Below, piece after piece: positions 1 to 9,366 of a stretch of 33,731 nucleotides of DNA (the stretch's first letter is position 1; each line of letters begins with the position of its first letter). The stretch lies in contig SHWA01000013.1 in NCBI GenBank assembly GCA_009693995.1, positions 1 to 33,731 of the forward strand, read 5' to 3'. Origin of the DNA: Alphaproteobacteria bacterium. GTDB lineage: Bacteria; Pseudomonadota; Alphaproteobacteria; SHWA01. The position numbers and the translations under genes were made by a program. Below the pieces are notes generated by a model. The model was not told where the DNA came from. It did no database searches and saw nothing but the letters and a program-made list of their open reading frames with translations.

Positions 1-561
1 CGCCGCCAGCACGCCGACCAGAGTGCCGATGGCGAAGGGCAGGATGGCGCTGATGTAGAGCTTGGAGCGGCGGAACCGCATCTTGAGCGGCAGCCCATGC
101 ACCCACATGTGGCGCGCCCGCCGCACCGGCTGCCCCTTCGCCGCGCGCACCATGGTGGTGATCGACTCGATCACCATCAGGGTGCCGATCACGCCCAGGA
201 ACAGCACGTAGGAGAGCCCGATCACCAGGTCCACCTGCCCTACTTCGCGCAGCCAGCGGAACAGCCAGACACCGAATGTGGAGCCGATCGCGCCACCCAC
301 CAGCAGCACGGCCCCCATCTTGAAGTCGACATTGCCGCGGCGCGCGTGGGCGAGCAGGCCCGAGACCGAGGCCGCCACCACCTGCGCCGCCTCGCTGCCG
401 ACCGAGATCGCCGGTGGCACGCCGATGAAGATCAGGAGCGGGGTCATCAGGAAGCCGCCGCCGACCCCGAACAGGCCCGAGAGCAGCCCGACCCCCCCGC
501 CCATCCCGAGCAGGAGGAGGGCGTTCACCGACATCTCGGCGATCGGCAGGTAGATCTGCAT
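1..561 (-). CDS. TauE/SafE family permease, C-terminus cut by window edge
   Basis: Predicted inner-membrane permease of the TauE/SafE (DUF81) family, whose members export or import small anions such as sulfite or sulfoacetate. The 187 visible residues start at an ATG (559-561) with MQIYLPIAEM, then a long hydrophobic stretch with the glycine-rich GLFGVGGGF motif typical of the first family repeat, further hydrophobic segments and a basic loop around MVRAAKGQPVRRARHMW. The frame is open to base 1, so the second half lies outside the window. It begins 43 bases after the DUF2333 gene on the same strand and may end the glnD-murJ-trpS unit. The substrate cannot be read from the sequence. The plus-strand frames over the same bases look like shadows. 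Confidence 0.85.
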   Translation of the reverse strand, partial: MQIYLPIAEMSVNALLLLGMGGGVGLLSGLFGVGGGFLMTPLLIFIGVPPAISVGSEAAQVVAASVSGLLAHARRGNVDFKMGAVLLVGGAIGSTFGVWLFRWLREVGQVDLVIGLSYVLFLGVIGTLMVIESITTMVRAAKGQPVRRARHMWVHGLPLKMRFRRSKLYISAILPFAIGTLVGVLAA

Positions 562-604
562 TCGCTCTCCCGGCCGGCCGGATTCGCCGGCGCCGGCCAG
601 CCCC

Positions 605-1534
605 TCACTTCTGCAGGATGTTGGTGATCTCGCGCAGTTGCGTGCGTGCGCGCAGCACATAGAAACCCTGGGCCGCCAGGTGGCTGGGCAGGATCAGGCC
701 GTCGGGGGCGCCGTTGATGACCACGAGCGGCGCCAGTCCGACCGCCTCGCGGGTGGTGGTCAGCATCTGCTCCCAGGCACCCCGGAGGTCACGCTCCTCG
801 ATCACCCGGGCAAAGTCTGTCTGCAGCGCGCCGAGGATCAGGTGATAGGCGTAGAGGCGCCCCTTGGTGCGGTAGAAGAGGTCGTCGGCCTCGATATCGA
901 TCAGCCACCCCGCCCCGCGCACGCGCTGATCGAGGGCGGCCGAGGCGGCGCCGATGTCGGCGGCGAACCGGTCGAGCACGCCCTGCAGGTTGTCGACGCG
1001 GCGGTCGAACACCGCCGCCCCGGCGGCGAGGCGCCGGTTGTATGAGTGGAGCGCCTTGACCGCCGCGCGGTACTGCGATTCCGAGGTGGCGGTCGGCGCC
1101 AGGCTGACGGTTGGATCGAACACCCAGACGTCGCCCGGGTATTTCAGCAGGCCGGCGGCCTTCTCCAGGTCGGGGTCGACGTCGCTCGACCCCCGGGTGC
1201 GGCCCAGCTGGTCGGTCATCTCGACGGCGAAGCGCGCCAGCGCCGCGACCATGCCGAGCTGGAAGTTGGGCATGTTGTCGAGTGCCGCCCCGGGCAGAAA
1301 GAAAGGGTCGTTCGGGGTCCAGCGGTGAGCGTCGACCTCGCGGGTGACCAGCGCCGCTGCGGTGGCAATGGCGCGGCTGCCGCCGGCGGCGACGGCATCG
1401 GGGGGGGCAAAATCCAGGTCGTCGTCAATGGTGTGGATCCAGATCATGCCGACCGGGTAGTAGACCAGCAGCAGCGCCAGCAGCAGCAGGGCGCCGGGGC
1501 GGCGCGGCAAAGAACCGGTCGCCCTCGGCCCCAA
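605..1534 (-). CDS. DUF2333 family protein, start uncertain
   Basis: Membrane-anchored protein of the DUF2333 family (function unknown). One N-terminal membrane segment (LLLLALLLVYYPVGMIW) is followed by IDDD and a large domain with the family stretches FFLPGAALDNMPNFQLG, LLKYPGDVWVF and DLFYRTKGRLYAYHLI. The continuous frame offers only a TTG start at 1534 and no in-frame ATG. A strong ribosome site (AGGGGTGAGGA) stands 7 bases before an ATG at 1569-1571, but that ATG is in another frame, giving MAMDSAVPPPAPVGAEGDRF. That segment has the G/C-ending codons of a real gene. I infer that the true start is 1571 and that a one-base indel near 1490-1515, real or a sequencing error, breaks the frame. 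The gene begins about 8 bases after trpS. Confidence 0.82.
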   Translation of the reverse strand: MGPRATGSLPRRPGALLLLALLLVYYPVGMIWIHTIDDDLDFAPPDAVAAGGSRAIATAAALVTREVDAHRWTPNDPFFLPGAALDNMPNFQLGMVAALARFAVEMTDQLGRTRGSSDVDPDLEKAAGLLKYPGDVWVFDPTVSLAPTATSESQYRAAVKALHSYNRRLAAGAAVFDRRVDNLQGVLDRFAADIGAASAALDQRVRGAGWLIDIEADDLFYRTKGRLYAYHLILGALQTDFARVIEERDLRGAWEQMLTTTREAVGLAPLVVINGAPDGLILPSHLAAQGFYVLRARTQLREITNILQK

Positions 1535-1579
1535 CCGGCGCGGGCGGCGGCACGGCGCTGTCCATCGCCATGGTAGTCC

Positions 1580-2578
1580 TCACCCCTGAACGAAGCCGAC
1601 GATCCGGTGCACCTCGCGCAGGATCGGCTCGGCGAGGCTGCGCGCGCGCCCGGCACCGTCGCGCAGCACCGCGTCAATATAGCCTTGGTCGGCGAGCAGG
1701 CGGCGCATCTCGCCAGTCATTGGCGCGATCACCTGGGTGGCGAGTTCCGCCAGCTTCTCCTTGAAGCGCGAGAAGGGCGCGCCATCGAAGGCAGAAAGCA
1801 CGGCGGCCGCGTCGCTGTTGCTGAGGGCGGCGTAGATGTTGACCAGGTTCGCCGCCTCGGGGCGCTCCGCCAGCGCCGCCGGGTCGCCGGGAAGCGGGTG
1901 CGGGTCGGTGCGCGCCTTGCGGATCTTCTGGGCTATGGCGTCGGGACTGTCGGTCATGTTGATGCGCGAATAGTCCGAGGCGTCCGACTTGCTCATTTTG
2001 GCAGTGCCGTCGCGGAGGCTCATCACCCTGGTCGCCGGGCCGGTGATCACCGGCTCGACCAGGGGAAAGAACTCGACACCGTACTGGTGGTTGAACGACT
2101 GGGCGATGTCGCGGGCCAACTCCAGGTGCTGCTTCTGGTCCTCGCCGACGGGCACATGGGTGGCGCGGTAGACCAGGATGTCGGCGGCCATCAGGTTGGG
2201 ATAGGCATAGAGCCCGACCGAGGCGTTCTCGCGGTCCTTGCCTGCCTTCTCCTTGAACTGAGTCATGCGGTTCAGCCAGCCGAGCCGCGCGACGCAGTTG
2301 AAGATCCACGCCAGCTCGGCATGGCCGGCGACCTGGCTCTGGTTGAACAGGATGCTGGCACGCGTGTCGATCCCGGCGGCGATCAGGCAGGCGGTCACCT
2401 CGCGGGTCGAGGCGCTGAGCGCCTGCGGCTCCTGGCGCACGGTGATCGCGTGCAAGTCGACGATGCAGTAGAGGCACTCGTTGCCCTGCTGCATCAGCAC
2501 CCAGTTCCGGATCGCCCCGAGATAGTTGCCGAGATGCAGGTTGCCGGTCGGCTGGATACCGGAAAAGACGCGGGGCAT
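1580..2578 (-). CDS. trpS: Tryptophan-tRNA ligase
   Basis: Class I aminoacyl-tRNA synthetase that charges tRNA-Trp with tryptophan in the cytoplasm. The 332-residue length is normal for bacterial TrpRS. The N-terminus [18 protein letters not shown] (residues 5-22) carries the HIGH-type signature, and GTAKMSKSD (191-199) carries the KMSKS loop. [19 protein letters not shown] (141-159) is the usual tryptophan and adenylate pocket region. The ATG at 2576-2578 gives the expected [12 protein letters not shown] start. It follows murJ by 112 bases on the same strand and runs directly into the DUF2333 gene, whose ribosome site overlaps the trpS stop codon. Neighbourhood with murJ and glnD is usual in alphaproteobacteria. 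Confidence 0.97.
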   Translation of the reverse strand: MPRVFSGIQPTGNLHLGNYLGAIRNWVLMQQGNECLYCIVDLHAITVRQEPQALSASTREVTACLIAAGIDTRASILFNQSQVAGHAELAWIFNCVARLGWLNRMTQFKEKAGKDRENASVGLYAYPNLMAADILVYRATHVPVGEDQKQHLELARDIAQSFNHQYGVEFFPLVEPVITGPATRVMSLRDGTAKMSKSDASDYSRINMTDSPDAIAQKIRKARTDPHPLPGDPAALAERPEAANLVNIYAALSNSDAAAVLSAFDGAPFSRFKEKLAELATQVIAPMTGEMRRLLADQGYIDAVLRDGAGRARSLAEPILREVHRIVGFVQG

Positions 2579-2690
2579 GGGGCCGGGACTCCGGTCGGTG
2601 CGCGGTCAGGGAAGGCGCCAGGCGGGCCGGTACCGCACACCCTCGCCCGCGCGAGGCGCGCGCGTGTTATGGCCCCGCCTCAGCCCCGGG

Positions 2691-4238
2691 TCAAGCCGCG
2701 GGCGGCGGCGTGCGCCGGAGCTGCGCGAGATCCCGGCGGCTGGCCGCACCCAGCAAGGCGACCAGGCCGAGATAGAGCGCGCCCCCGCCGCCGATCAGGA
2801 GCGCGAGCGCGAGCGCACCCGAAAGCGCCCCGCCATGCCGGAGCGCGAGGCCGCCGGCGCCGAGCGCGAGGCCGAGCCCGAGGCAGGCGGCAAGAATCCG
2901 CGGCACCCTCTGGCGTAGACGTTGGTCCAGGGCGAGGTGACCACGGCGGTGCAGCAGGACCGCAAGCAGCACCACGTTCAGCCAGGCCGAGGCGGCGGTG
3001 GCGAGCGCGATGCCGACATGGCGCAGCGGCACCATCAGCGCCAGGTTGAGGACCAGATTGGTGCAAAGAGCGACTGCCGCGACCTTGACCGGAGTCGCGG
3101 TATCGAGCCGGGCGAAGAAGCCCGGGGTCAGCACCTTGATCAGGACATAGGCCGGCAGGCCGAGCGCATAGGCCGCAAGCGCCCCCGCCGTGGCGGCCAC
3201 GGCACCCGGGCCGAACGCGCCACGGCCAAACAGAACGCTGATGATCGGCTCGGCGATCACCACCAGCGCCACCGTCGCCGGCAAGGTCAGGAGGAGGGTG
3301 AATTCGAGCGCCCGGTTCTGGTTCCAGGCGGCCCCGGCGGCATCGCCGGCACACACTTGGCGCGCCAGGAGCGGCAGCAGCGCGGTGCCGACCGCGACCC
3401 CGACCACGCCGAGCGGCAGCTGGGTCACCCGGTCGGCATAGTAGAGGAACGAGATCGAGCCCTCGGGCAGGAACGAGGCGATCACCATGTCGACCATCAG
3501 GTTGATCTGGGCGACCCCGACGCCAAGCGTCGCCGGCAGCAGCAGGCGCAGCATCTGGCTGAGCTCGGGCGTGAGGCGCGGCCGCACCAGGCGGAGCTCG
3601 AAGCCGGCCCGCTCCGCCGCCACCGCCATCCACAGGAATTGGAGGACGCCGCCCACGGCGACCGCCCAGGCCAGCGCATGGCCGCCGGTGGCGAAGCGCC
3701 CGACCAGGAACAGGAGCACGCCGATCATCACCAGGTTGAGCACGATCGGCATCGCCGCCATGGCCGCGAAGCGCCCGGCCGAGTTCAGCACCGCGCCAAA
3801 GAGCGAGACCAGTGAGATGAACAGGATGTAAGGGAAGGTGATCCGGGTCAGCTCGACCGCGAGCGCGAACTTGGCGGGCTCGCGCGCGAACCCGGGAGCC
3901 AAGCCGAGCATGATCCAGGGCATGGCCGTGGCGGCGACCAGGATTACCGCGGCGAGCGCCGCCAGCAGGATCGCCAAGGCCTGCTCGGCGAGCGCCCGCG
4001 CTGCGGCCGGCCCCGCCACTTCGAGACGCCCGGCGAACACCGGCACGAACACGGCGCTGAACGCACCCTCCGCGAACAGCCGGCGCAACAGGTTGGGAAT
4101 GCGGAAGGCGACGAAGAAGGCATCCGCCACCGGCCCGGCACCGAGTGCGGCCGCGATCAGCATGTCGCGGGCGAAGCCGAGGAGGCGGCTCAGCATCGTG
4201 TAGCCGCCGACGGTGGCGACGGCGCGCATCAGGATCAA
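2691..4238 (-). CDS. murJ: Lipid II flippase MurJ
   Basis: Integral membrane protein of the MOP superfamily that flips the peptidoglycan precursor lipid II across the inner membrane. The 515 residues form about 14 hydrophobic segments. The N-terminus RAVATVGGYTMLSRLLGFAR is the family signature, and FRIPNLLRRLFAEGAFSAVF follows as in MurJ. I chose the TTG at 4238 because GAGGGA lies 8 bases upstream and the resulting MILMRAV matches the usual MSLLRAV length. The first ATG, at 4229, would be 17 bases from that site. The gene follows glnD after a 19-base gap, so the two are probably co-transcribed. Confidence 0.95.
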   Translation of the reverse strand: MILMRAVATVGGYTMLSRLLGFARDMLIAAALGAGPVADAFFVAFRIPNLLRRLFAEGAFSAVFVPVFAGRLEVAGPAAARALAEQALAILLAALAAVILVAATAMPWIMLGLAPGFAREPAKFALAVELTRITFPYILFISLVSLFGAVLNSAGRFAAMAAMPIVLNLVMIGVLLFLVGRFATGGHALAWAVAVGGVLQFLWMAVAAERAGFELRLVRPRLTPELSQMLRLLLPATLGVGVAQINLMVDMVIASFLPEGSISFLYYADRVTQLPLGVVGVAVGTALLPLLARQVCAGDAAGAAWNQNRALEFTLLLTLPATVALVVIAEPIISVLFGRGAFGPGAVAATAGALAAYALGLPAYVLIKVLTPGFFARLDTATPVKVAAVALCTNLVLNLALMVPLRHVGIALATAASAWLNVVLLAVLLHRRGHLALDQRLRQRVPRILAACLGLGLALGAGGLALRHGGALSGALALALLIGGGGALYLGLVALLGAASRRDLAQLRRTPPPAA

Positions 4239-4257
4239 CGCGGATTTCCCTCAGCGG

Positions 4258-7056
4258 TCACGAGCTGGCCGCCGCGCGCCGGTGCGGGCGGCGCGGCGGC
4301 TGGGCGGCGTCGCCTGGGGCAGCCGTCGGATCCGCGAGCGCCTCGAGCAGCCGGGCGCGGATGCGCGCCAGTTTGCCCTCGTGGGTGATCTTCATGCCGA
4401 ACACGTCCTTGACGTAGAACACGTCGACGGCGCGCTCGCCATAGGTCGAGACGTGGGCGGTCGCGATCGAGAGGCTGAGGTCGCTCAACGCACGGGTCAC
4501 GTCGTGCAGCAGGCCCGGGCGGTCGCGGCCGTTGACCTCGATCACCGTGTGGGTCTGGCTGGCCTGGTTGTCGATGAGGACGCGCGGCGCCACGGCGAAC
4601 ACGGCGGCGGCGCGCGTCGGCAGTGTCGAGCGCCCGGCGAGCGACTTGCCGGGGCGCAGCCGCCCCGAGAGCGTCTGCTCCACCGTCGCGGCCAGCTTGG
4701 CCAAGCGGCCGGGCCGGTCGAAGGCCGAGCCGTCGGTGCCCTGGATGCGGAAGGTGTCGAGCGCCATGCCGTCGTTGGTGGTGAAGATCTGCGCGTCCAG
4801 GATGTTGGCGCCGGCGAGCGCGATCGCTCCGGCCATCTGGGAGAAGAGGCCGACATGATCGGGGGTATAGAGCGTGACCTCGGTACAGACGTTGCGTGCA
4901 TCGACCCGCGAATCGAGGCTGAGGGGTGACTTCGCGCGGTCGCCCTCGCGCACTTGGCGGGCGTGGCGCACCTGGCGGGGGGTGGCCACGGTCAGCCAGT
5001 AAGTGGCGGGCAGGCGGGCGACGTGAGCGTCGAGGTCGGCCGCGCTCCACTCCGGCAGCGCCGCGCGGAAGGCCGCCTGCGCCGCTTTGATGCGCGCCGC
5101 CCGCCCTTCGGCCGAATGGCCGCCGGAGATCACCTCCTCCGCGGCGACGTGAAGGGTGCGCAGCAGCTGCCCCTTCCAGCCGTTCCAAACATTGGGGCCG
5201 ACGGCGCGGATGTCGGCGGCGGTCAGCACGAGCAGGAGCCTGAGCCGCTCCAGCGACTGCACCCGGGCGGCGAAGTCGGCGATGGTGGTCGGGTCATTCA
5301 CGTCGCGCTTGAAGGCGGTCGCGCTCATCAGCAGGTGGTAGCGCACCAGCCAGGTGGCGGTCTCGGTCTCCTCTTCGCTGAGGCCGAGGCGAGGCCCGAG
5401 CTTGAGCACAATCTCGGCGCCGAGCTCGGAATGGTCGCCGCCGCGGCCCTTGGCGATGTCGTGCAGAAAGGTGGCGAGGTAGAGCGCGCGGCGCGACAGC
5501 ACCTGCTTGATCAGCTGGGTCGCGAGCGGCAGCTCGGTGGCGAGATCCCCGGTCTCCATCCGGTGCAGCATGCCGATGGCGAAGATGCTGTGCTCGTCCA
5601 CGGTGTAGACGTGGTACATGTCGTGCTGCATCTGCGCCACCACGCGCCCGAAGTCGGGCACGAAGCGCCCCAAAACCCCGGCCTCGTTCATGCGCCGGAG
5701 CGCGACTTCCGGGTCCTTCTGCGAGGTCAGGATCTCGAGGAACAGCCGGTTCGCCACCGGGTTCCCGCGCAGGCTAGAATCGATGCGCTTCAGGTTCTGC
5801 CTTATCAGGCGCAAGGTTGCCGGGTGGATGTCGAGCTCGCGCTCCTGCGCCACGTGGAACAGCCGGATCAGCTGCACCGGATCGGTGGCGAAGGCGTCCT
5901 CGCCCTTCGCCTGCAGGCGCTGGCCCTCGACGCGGAAGCCGGCCGCTTCGCGCTGGCGCAGGCCCAGCTTCGGCAGGCGGAAGCGGGGGTTGGAGCGCTG
6001 CTCGTCCTCGAGTGTAGCGCAGAAGATGCGAGTGAGGTCGCCCACGTCCTTGGCGACCAGGAAATAGTGCTTCATGAAGCGCTCGACGCCGCGGCTGGCC
6101 GTACGGTCCATGTAGCCCATGCGGCGGGCGAGCTCGGGCTGCACGTCGAAGGTCAGGCGCTCGTCGGGGCGTCCCGTAAGGTAATGCAGGTGGCAGCGCA
6201 CGGTCCACAGGAAGCGCTCGGCCTTGGCGAAGGTGGCGTGCTCCTCCACCGTCAGCACCTTGCGCTCCACCAGTTCGGCGACGGTATCGACCCGGTACAG
6301 GAACTTGGCGATCCAGAACAGCGTGTGCAGATCGCGCAGGCCGCCCTTGCCCTCCTTGATGTTCGGCTCCAGCACATAGCGCGAGCCGCCCGTGCGCTCG
6401 TGGCGCGCGTTGCGCTCGGCTAGCTTCGCGCGCACGAACCCGGCGGCGCCGACGCCGAGGATGTCGCGCTGAAAGCGCTGGCGCAGCTCGTCGTAGAGGA
6501 ACTGCGCGCCCCAGATGTAGCGCGCCTCGAGCAGGGCAGTCTTGATGGTCAAGTCTGCCTTGGCGCGGCGGATGCACTCTTCGACGGTGCGGGTCGCATG
6601 CCCGACCTTGAGGCCGAGATCCCACAGCAGGTACAGCAGGAACTCCACCACCTGCTCGCCGCGCGCGGTGATCTTGTAGGGAAGCAGGAACAGGAGGTCG
6701 ATGTCCGACTGGGGCGCCAGCTCGCCCCGCCCGAAGCCCCCGGTCGCCACCAAGGCCAGGTGTTCGGCCTGGGTCGGCACGGCGATCGGGAAGGCGGTCC
6801 CGGCGGCGAAGTCGTAGGCGACGCGCAGGATCTGGTCGATCAGGTGCGCATTCGCGGCGACCGCCTCCTCGCCGCGGTTGGAGGCCTCGAACCGGCGCCG
6901 CACCTCGCCGCGGCCGTCGGCCAGCACGCGCTTCAGGCAGACGAGCACCTGCGCCCGCTGCTCGGCAAGCGACGCCACCCGCTCGGTCGCCGCCTGGACC
7001 TCGGCGATCAGGCGGCGGCGGTCGATGATGGCACGGGGCTGGCGAACGGATTCCAT
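4258..7056 (-). CDS. glnD: Bifunctional uridylyltransferase/uridylyl-removing enzyme GlnD
   Basis: Nitrogen-status sensor that adds UMP to PII proteins when glutamine is low and removes it when glutamine is high. The 932 residues have the full family layout. The nucleotidyltransferase active site GGFGRGELAPQSDID is at 106-120. The PII-uridylyltransferase body includes EPNIKEGKGGLRDLHTLFW (about 230-249). The HD hydrolase site is LATFLHDIAKGRGGDHSELG (about 527-546), with YHVYTVDEHS just before it. Two C-terminal ACT domains start near VTLYTPDHVGLFSQMAGAIA and VIEVNGRDRPGLLHDVTRAL. The ATG at 7054-7056 has only a weak ribosome site. It is first in the glnD-murJ-trpS run. Neither mutS nor any other gene lies directly upstream; a 292-base repeat-bearing gap separates it from the protease gene. 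Confidence 0.97.
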   Translation of the reverse strand: MESVRQPRAIIDRRRLIAEVQAATERVASLAEQRAQVLVCLKRVLADGRGEVRRRFEASNRGEEAVAANAHLIDQILRVAYDFAAGTAFPIAVPTQAEHLALVATGGFGRGELAPQSDIDLLFLLPYKITARGEQVVEFLLYLLWDLGLKVGHATRTVEECIRRAKADLTIKTALLEARYIWGAQFLYDELRQRFQRDILGVGAAGFVRAKLAERNARHERTGGSRYVLEPNIKEGKGGLRDLHTLFWIAKFLYRVDTVAELVERKVLTVEEHATFAKAERFLWTVRCHLHYLTGRPDERLTFDVQPELARRMGYMDRTASRGVERFMKHYFLVAKDVGDLTRIFCATLEDEQRSNPRFRLPKLGLRQREAAGFRVEGQRLQAKGEDAFATDPVQLIRLFHVAQERELDIHPATLRLIRQNLKRIDSSLRGNPVANRLFLEILTSQKDPEVALRRMNEAGVLGRFVPDFGRVVAQMQHDMYHVYTVDEHSIFAIGMLHRMETGDLATELPLATQLIKQVLSRRALYLATFLHDIAKGRGGDHSELGAEIVLKLGPRLGLSEEETETATWLVRYHLLMSATAFKRDVNDPTTIADFAARVQSLERLRLLLVLTAADIRAVGPNVWNGWKGQLLRTLHVAAEEVISGGHSAEGRAARIKAAQAAFRAALPEWSAADLDAHVARLPATYWLTVATPRQVRHARQVREGDRAKSPLSLDSRVDARNVCTEVTLYTPDHVGLFSQMAGAIALAGANILDAQIFTTNDGMALDTFRIQGTDGSAFDRPGRLAKLAATVEQTLSGRLRPGKSLAGRSTLPTRAAAVFAVAPRVLIDNQASQTHTVIEVNGRDRPGLLHDVTRALSDLSLSIATAHVSTYGERAVDVFYVKDVFGMKITHEGKLARIRARLLEALADPTAAPGDAAQPPRRPHRRAAASS

Positions 7057-7097
7057 GGCGCGCTCACGTTAGAGCATGTTGCGATGGAGTGAAATCA

Positions 7098-7147
7098 TCC
7101 CCCCTCACCCTGCCCTCTCCCTCGCAAGTGCGGGGCGTGAGGGTGGC
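7098..7147. repeat. Degenerate GC-rich palindromic repeat
   Basis: A CCCTCACCCTGCCCTCTCCC arm and a GGGCGTGAGGGTGG arm form an imperfect hairpin around CTCGCAAGTGCGGGG. The arms match the outer arms of the larger palindromic repeat at 14657-14796, so this is probably a worn single copy of the same family. It lies upstream of glnD in a region without genes. Confidence 0.6.
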
Positions 7148-7171
7148 AGGCGGCGCGGCACGGGTGCAGAC

Positions 7172-7270
7172 CGGGGACATGGTATCTCAATTGCATATGG
7201 AAAATTGATTGTGACCCCGAATCCCGGCAGTTTCGCCGCGACCGGCGAATTAAGTATTGTGTCCCCGAAT
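7172..7270. repeat. Three copies of the RAYT end repeat
   Basis: An intact direct copy of the 24-bp RAYT end (core TATTGTGTCCCCGAA) lies at 7248-7270. A worn direct copy (GATTGTGACCCCGAAT) ends at 7222, and a worn inverted copy (CGGGGACATGG) starts at 7172. The last two face each other around CATATGG as an inverted pair. The same core borders the transposase unit at 25843-26590. No coding sequence is visible here; the elements fill most of the gap between glnD and the protease gene. Confidence 0.75.
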
Positions 7271-7348
7271 CCATGCAGACGATTCTGAAGTAAACGGGCG
7301 GCAGTCGCCTGCCGCCCTGAGTTCGGGTGGAACGATGAATCGGGGGGC

Positions 7349-8707
7349 TTACTGGATCAGCAGGAACATATTGCTGTCGCCGCGCCGGAGGTTGAGTGCG
7401 AGGACCTTGCCGCCGTCTTTCAGGGCGCCTTCCAGCTCCTTGACGTTGCCGACCGGCTTGCGGTTGACGCCGGTGATTACGTCGCCGCGCCTGAGGCCCG
7501 CCCGCGCCGCCGGGCTGCCCTGCGCCACCTCGGCGACCAGGACGCCCTCGCGTCCGTCCTGGAACTCGGCGCCGGCGAGCTTGGGCGAGGCCTCGATCGC
7601 CGCCCGGGTCTCGCCCTGGAAGCGCTCGACCTTGGCGGAGAGGGTCTTCTTCTCGCCCTTGCGCAGGATGTCGAGGCGGACGGTGGCGCCGATCGGCATC
7701 AGCCCGACCTGGTTGCGCAGGTCCGAGAAGCCGCGGATCGGCTGGCCGTTGAGCCCGGTCACCACGTCGCCCGCCTGCACCCCGGCGCGCTCGGCGGGCG
7801 AGCCCTTCTCCACCTGGGTGACCACGGCGCCCGCCGTCACCTCCACCCCGATCGCCTTGGCGACGTCGGGGGTGAGGTCCTGGATCACGATGCCGAGGCG
7901 GCCGCGGCGCACTTCGCCGTACTGAACCAGCTGCTCCATGACCGAGCGCGCCATGTTGACCGGCACCGCGAAGCCGATGCCGACGTTGCCGCCGGAGGGT
8001 CCGATGATCGCGGTGTTGATACCGATCAGCTCGCCCTTGAGGTTGACCAGCGCGCCGCCCGAGTTGCCCGGGTTGATCGAGGCGTCGGTCTGGATGAAGT
8101 CCTCGTAGCCCTCGAGGTTGAGGCCGGTGCGGCTGAGCGCACTGACGATGCCACTGGTGACCGTCTGGCCGAGGCCGAACGGGTTGCCGATGGCGACCAC
8201 GAAGTCGCCCACTTTCAGCGCCTCGGAGTCGCCCATGGGCATGACGGTCAGCTTGTCGGGGTCAATCTGCAGCAGCGCGATGTCGGTGCCGGGGTCGGAG
8301 CCGAGCACCTTGGCCTTGAACTGGCGCTTGTCCTTGAGGGTCACCGTCACTTCGCTCGCCTTGTCGATCACGTGATGGTTGGTCATCACATAGCCCTTGG
8401 CGGCATCCACGATCACGCCCGAGCCGGCGCTCATCTGCGGCCGCGCCTCCGGCATCTGGTCGGGCAGGTTGAAGAAGCGGCGGAAGAAGGGATCGCGCAA
8501 GAGCGGGTTCAGCTCCGCCGCCTGGCGGCTGGCGACCGCGATGTTGACCACCGCCGGCGTGGTCTGTTCGATCAGGGGGGCGAGGGTGGGGAAGCCCTGG
8601 CCCCAGGCCGGCAGCGCCGCGCCGGCCGGGAAGGTGGCGGAAAGGAGCAGCGCCGCGCCCGCGCCAACGAGCGCCAGCCGGCAGGCTCTGGCGCGCAGGG
8701 TATTCAT
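7349..8707 (-). CDS. DegP/DegQ-type periplasmic serine endoprotease (Do family)
   Basis: Envelope protease and chaperone of the HtrA/Do family that degrades misfolded periplasmic proteins. The 452 residues start with a signal peptide (MNTLRARACRLALVGAGAAL, cleavage likely after an alanine near 30-38). A trypsin-like domain follows with catalytic His112 (VMTNHHV), Asp142 (TDIALL) and Ser216 (NPGNSGGAL), then two PDZ domains near 255-350 and 370-452. The ATG at 8705-8707 is chosen because GGAGG lies 8 bases upstream and it begins the signal peptide; an upstream in-frame extension has no ribosome site. The gene is transcribed away from the DUF3237 cluster across a 181-base gap. DegP and DegQ cannot be told apart here. 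Confidence 0.95.
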   Translation of the reverse strand: MNTLRARACRLALVGAGAALLLSATFPAGAALPAWGQGFPTLAPLIEQTTPAVVNIAVASRQAAELNPLLRDPFFRRFFNLPDQMPEARPQMSAGSGVIVDAAKGYVMTNHHVIDKASEVTVTLKDKRQFKAKVLGSDPGTDIALLQIDPDKLTVMPMGDSEALKVGDFVVAIGNPFGLGQTVTSGIVSALSRTGLNLEGYEDFIQTDASINPGNSGGALVNLKGELIGINTAIIGPSGGNVGIGFAVPVNMARSVMEQLVQYGEVRRGRLGIVIQDLTPDVAKAIGVEVTAGAVVTQVEKGSPAERAGVQAGDVVTGLNGQPIRGFSDLRNQVGLMPIGATVRLDILRKGEKKTLSAKVERFQGETRAAIEASPKLAGAEFQDGREGVLVAEVAQGSPAARAGLRRGDVITGVNRKPVGNVKELEGALKDGGKVLALNLRRGDSNMFLLIQ

Positions 8708-8888
8708 GGTTAATGCCTCCGTTGGTGGCAAGGCGCGGGGGGTTGCCCCCCCGCGCTCCTGCATGTGGTCATCGCAACGATCCGGCGGGAGAGGGGGGTC
8801 CGGGATGCGACCGGATGCCTCGCCCTAGGCCAATGCGGGATAATGTGCTGCAATTGCGGCGAAACAATGGCCCCGGGGAGGCATTGTC

Positions 8889-9353
8889 ATGGCGGGCATC
8901 GGTTCCGAGCTCCTATTCACCCTCGACCTCACCGTCGCCGCAACGGCGCTGATGGATTTCGGCCAGACGCCCATCGGCCACCGCCGGGTCGGCGCGGTCG
9001 AGGGCGGCCGCTTCCAGGGGCCGAAGCTGAAGGGCACGGTGATGCCGGGCGGCAGCGACTGGCTCATCACCCGCCCCGACGGGGTGACGCGCCTCGATGT
9101 CCGCCTCGCGCTCAAGACCGACGACGACGCCTATATCAGCATGACCTATTTCGGCCTGCGCCACGGCCCGGCCGAGGAACTCGCCAAGATGATGCGGGGC
9201 GAGCCGATCGACTCTTCGCGCCTCTATTTCCGCACCGCGCCCTTCTTCGAGACGGGGGCGCCGAAGTACGCCTGGCTGAACTCGGTGATCGCCATCGGCA
9301 TCGGCGACCGCAAGCCGGCGGGGCCGCACTACGACGTCTATCAGGTGCTATGA
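8889..9353 (+). CDS. DUF3237 (UPF0311) family protein, first tandem copy
   Basis: Small protein of the DUF3237 family (154 residues), of unknown function and probably a beta-barrel fold. Family motifs visible are FQGPKLKGTVMPGGSDWL, TRPDGVTRLDVR, LKTDDDAYISMTY and FFETGAPKYAWLNSVIAIG, ending in YDVYQVL. No signal peptide is seen, so it is probably cytoplasmic. The ATG is preceded by GGGGAGG at 7 bases. It is the first of three homologous genes in a row, and the next one starts 13 bases downstream. A 12-base stretch, CTATGACCGGGC, is repeated around the junction, which suggests local slippage or duplication. No enzyme or partner gene next to it hints at a substrate. Confidence 0.9.
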   Translation: MAGIGSELLFTLDLTVAATALMDFGQTPIGHRRVGAVEGGRFQGPKLKGTVMPGGSDWLITRPDGVTRLDVRLALKTDDDAYISMTYFGLRHGPAEELAKMMRGEPIDSSRLYFRTAPFFETGAPKYAWLNSVIAIGIGDRKPAGPHYDVYQVL

Positions 9354-9366
9354 CCGGGCAGGTACT

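Noticed and set aside
1607-3049. A long plus-strand frame opposite trpS and murJ
   Set aside because: Both genes on the minus strand are clear and this product has no recognisable motif.
8830-8850. GATAAT as a -10 box for the DUF3237 cluster
   Set aside because: No -35-like sequence lies at 16-18 bases upstream.
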